DNA from: Nitrospirota bacterium
GTDB taxonomy: Bacteria; Nitrospirota; Nitrospiria; Nitrospirales; UBA8639
Direction of reading: 5' to 3'
Length of the DNA: 7,468 nt
Assembly (NCBI GenBank): GCA_003233615.1
Contig: QIMB01000090.1
Location: forward strand, 1 to 7,468
Part shown: positions 6,675 through 7,468 of the stretch, one piece after another
Position numbering within the stretch: position 1 is the first letter of the stretch
Layout: every line of letters begins with the position of its first letter
Program-made: the position numbers and the translations under genes
The notes under the pieces: generated by a model
Told to the model about the DNA's origin: nothing
What the model saw: only the letters and a program-made list of their open reading frames with translations
The model's database searches: none

Positions 6675-7468
6675 TCACCGATACACCGTCAGATAGACAT
6701 CCTCAGATTTTTTCTTGATCCATGGAAATCGGAATAGAGTGCGAATTTGGCTTGAATACTGTCCAATATTCACTTGTTGCCAGATGCCTTCTTCAAAATA
6801 TCGCTTATTGGCATCATCACTTAAAAATCCTGCAAACCGCGCTTCCGTAAAAAAACTCACCGCCCAGCTATTCGTCCATGAAGGTTGGCATTGCTGAACA
6901 TAGTCATTCACTTGGTACAAAAGAGCCTGAACCTTAGAAAGGTCACTCATGACTGACTCAGGAGTCACAAGAAACATCACCTCGTGGCCTTCAGGAATCT
7001 TGATAAGACCTATCGTCTGCTCGAATTTCTGACATGCGAGTACATCAGAGGAATGAATATCTGCTTGGCCGTTGTCACCTTTTGCAATAGTCAAGGCCTG
7101 TGGAGAATCGTTATGACAGACAAATTTCAAAGATGCCGGTGGACAATCCCAACGAAGTTGCACCCCGAATTGCGCAATATCATCTAACAACGAAGGCATC
7201 CGAGGATTTAACACCATCGTATCTTGAATCGATTCACCCGGAACAAGTTGAATCACCAGAGATCCCAGCTTCCAATCCTGAACGCGCTGCTTCACCGGAC
7301 TCTCTTGCCCATCCAGACGAAGCACCGAGAACCATTTCGAATCATTTGGAGGATTCCAAGGCAAGTCACGAACATTCACGCGTACCACGTCCTCACTAAC
7401 ATTGGTCAAATGAACCTCGAGTTCATACACCCGTGCCTGAGGTTTCTTCAAAAACACCTCCATCGCCA
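6675..7468 (-). CDS. Unrecognised protein, probably 5'-truncated by the window edge
   Basis: The frame is open from the right edge to TGA at 6677-6675. The first Met available (7463-7461) gives 262 residues, but the frame continues upstream to the edge with no stop. The protein there begins directly in a beta-strand pattern (YELEVHLTN, 13-21), so the true start and any signal peptide probably lie outside the window. Residues 1-117, counted from that Met, look like a beta-sandwich, with LPWNPPND (34-41), a PGES turn (75-78) and GVQLRWDCPP (100-109). C107 and C116 could pair as a disulfide if the protein is exported. A polar linker (about 118-145) leads to a second, mixed domain rich in aromatics, with WAVSFFTEARFAGF (200-213) and TLFRFPWIKKK (242-252) near the end. 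I do not recognise the family and assign no function. An envelope or periplasmic location is a guess. It lies 173 bases upstream of lhr, with no clear terminator between them, so read-through into lhr is possible. Confidence 0.75.
   Translation of the reverse strand, partial: AMEVFLKKPQARVYELEVHLTNVSEDVVRVNVRDLPWNPPNDSKWFSVLRLDGQESPVKQRVQDWKLGSLVIQLVPGESIQDTMVLNPRMPSLLDDIAQFGVQLRWDCPPASLKFVCHNDSPQALTIAKGDNGQADIHSSDVLACQKFEQTIGLIKIPEGHEVMFLVTPESVMSDLSKVQALLYQVNDYVQQCQPSWTNSWAVSFFTEARFAGFLSDDANKRYFEEGIWQQVNIGQYSSQIRTLFRFPWIKKKSEDVYLTVYR

Overview
The window carries three sizeable genes, all on the minus strand: the 3'-truncated end of a cobalamin-binding radical SAM enzyme (positions 1-1536), a complete Lhr-type long helicase (2110-6501), and the C-terminal part of an unrecognised protein (6675 to the right edge). 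Base composition is moderate, Shine-Dalgarno sequences are of the GGAG/GAGGG type, and the genes are bacterial in style. A short CCCTCTCCC...GGGAGAGGG palindrome lies inside the helicase gene. It belongs to a repeat type common in Proteobacteria and Nitrospirota, and together with the style of the radical SAM protein it makes a Gram-negative bacterium of that sort (perhaps Nitrospirota) a reasonable but unproven guess.

Layout by region. Positions 1-1536: radical SAM enzyme with an N-terminal B12-type domain and a CxxxCxxC cluster site, start codon in the window, C-terminus beyond the left edge. Positions 1537-2109: a gap of about 570 bases holding a plausible promoter for the radical SAM gene, a 48-codon ORF whose end resembles a truncated Flp/TadE prepilin (G|xxxxEY motif), and a perfect 6-bp dyad, with no larger gene on either strand. 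Positions 2110-6501: lhr, 1463 codons, all helicase motifs intact, interrupted in frame by the palindromic repeat at about residues 1053-1066. Positions 6502-6674: lhr leader with an extended -10 element, a good ribosome binding site, and a possible 17-codon leader ORF behind a near-perfect Shine-Dalgarno. Positions 6675-7468: unrecognised protein, probably beginning outside the window.

The genes do not form an obvious pathway. Lhr is a DNA-repair helicase, the radical SAM enzyme is of unknown substrate, and the third protein looks like a beta-sandwich protein of unknown role. They share strand, but gaps of 173 and 573 bases and separate promoter candidates argue against one tight operon. I see no complete mobile element, CRISPR array, tRNA or rRNA. 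The most notable features are the repeat exapted as coding sequence inside lhr, the prepilin-like fragment, and the candidate leader ORF before lhr.
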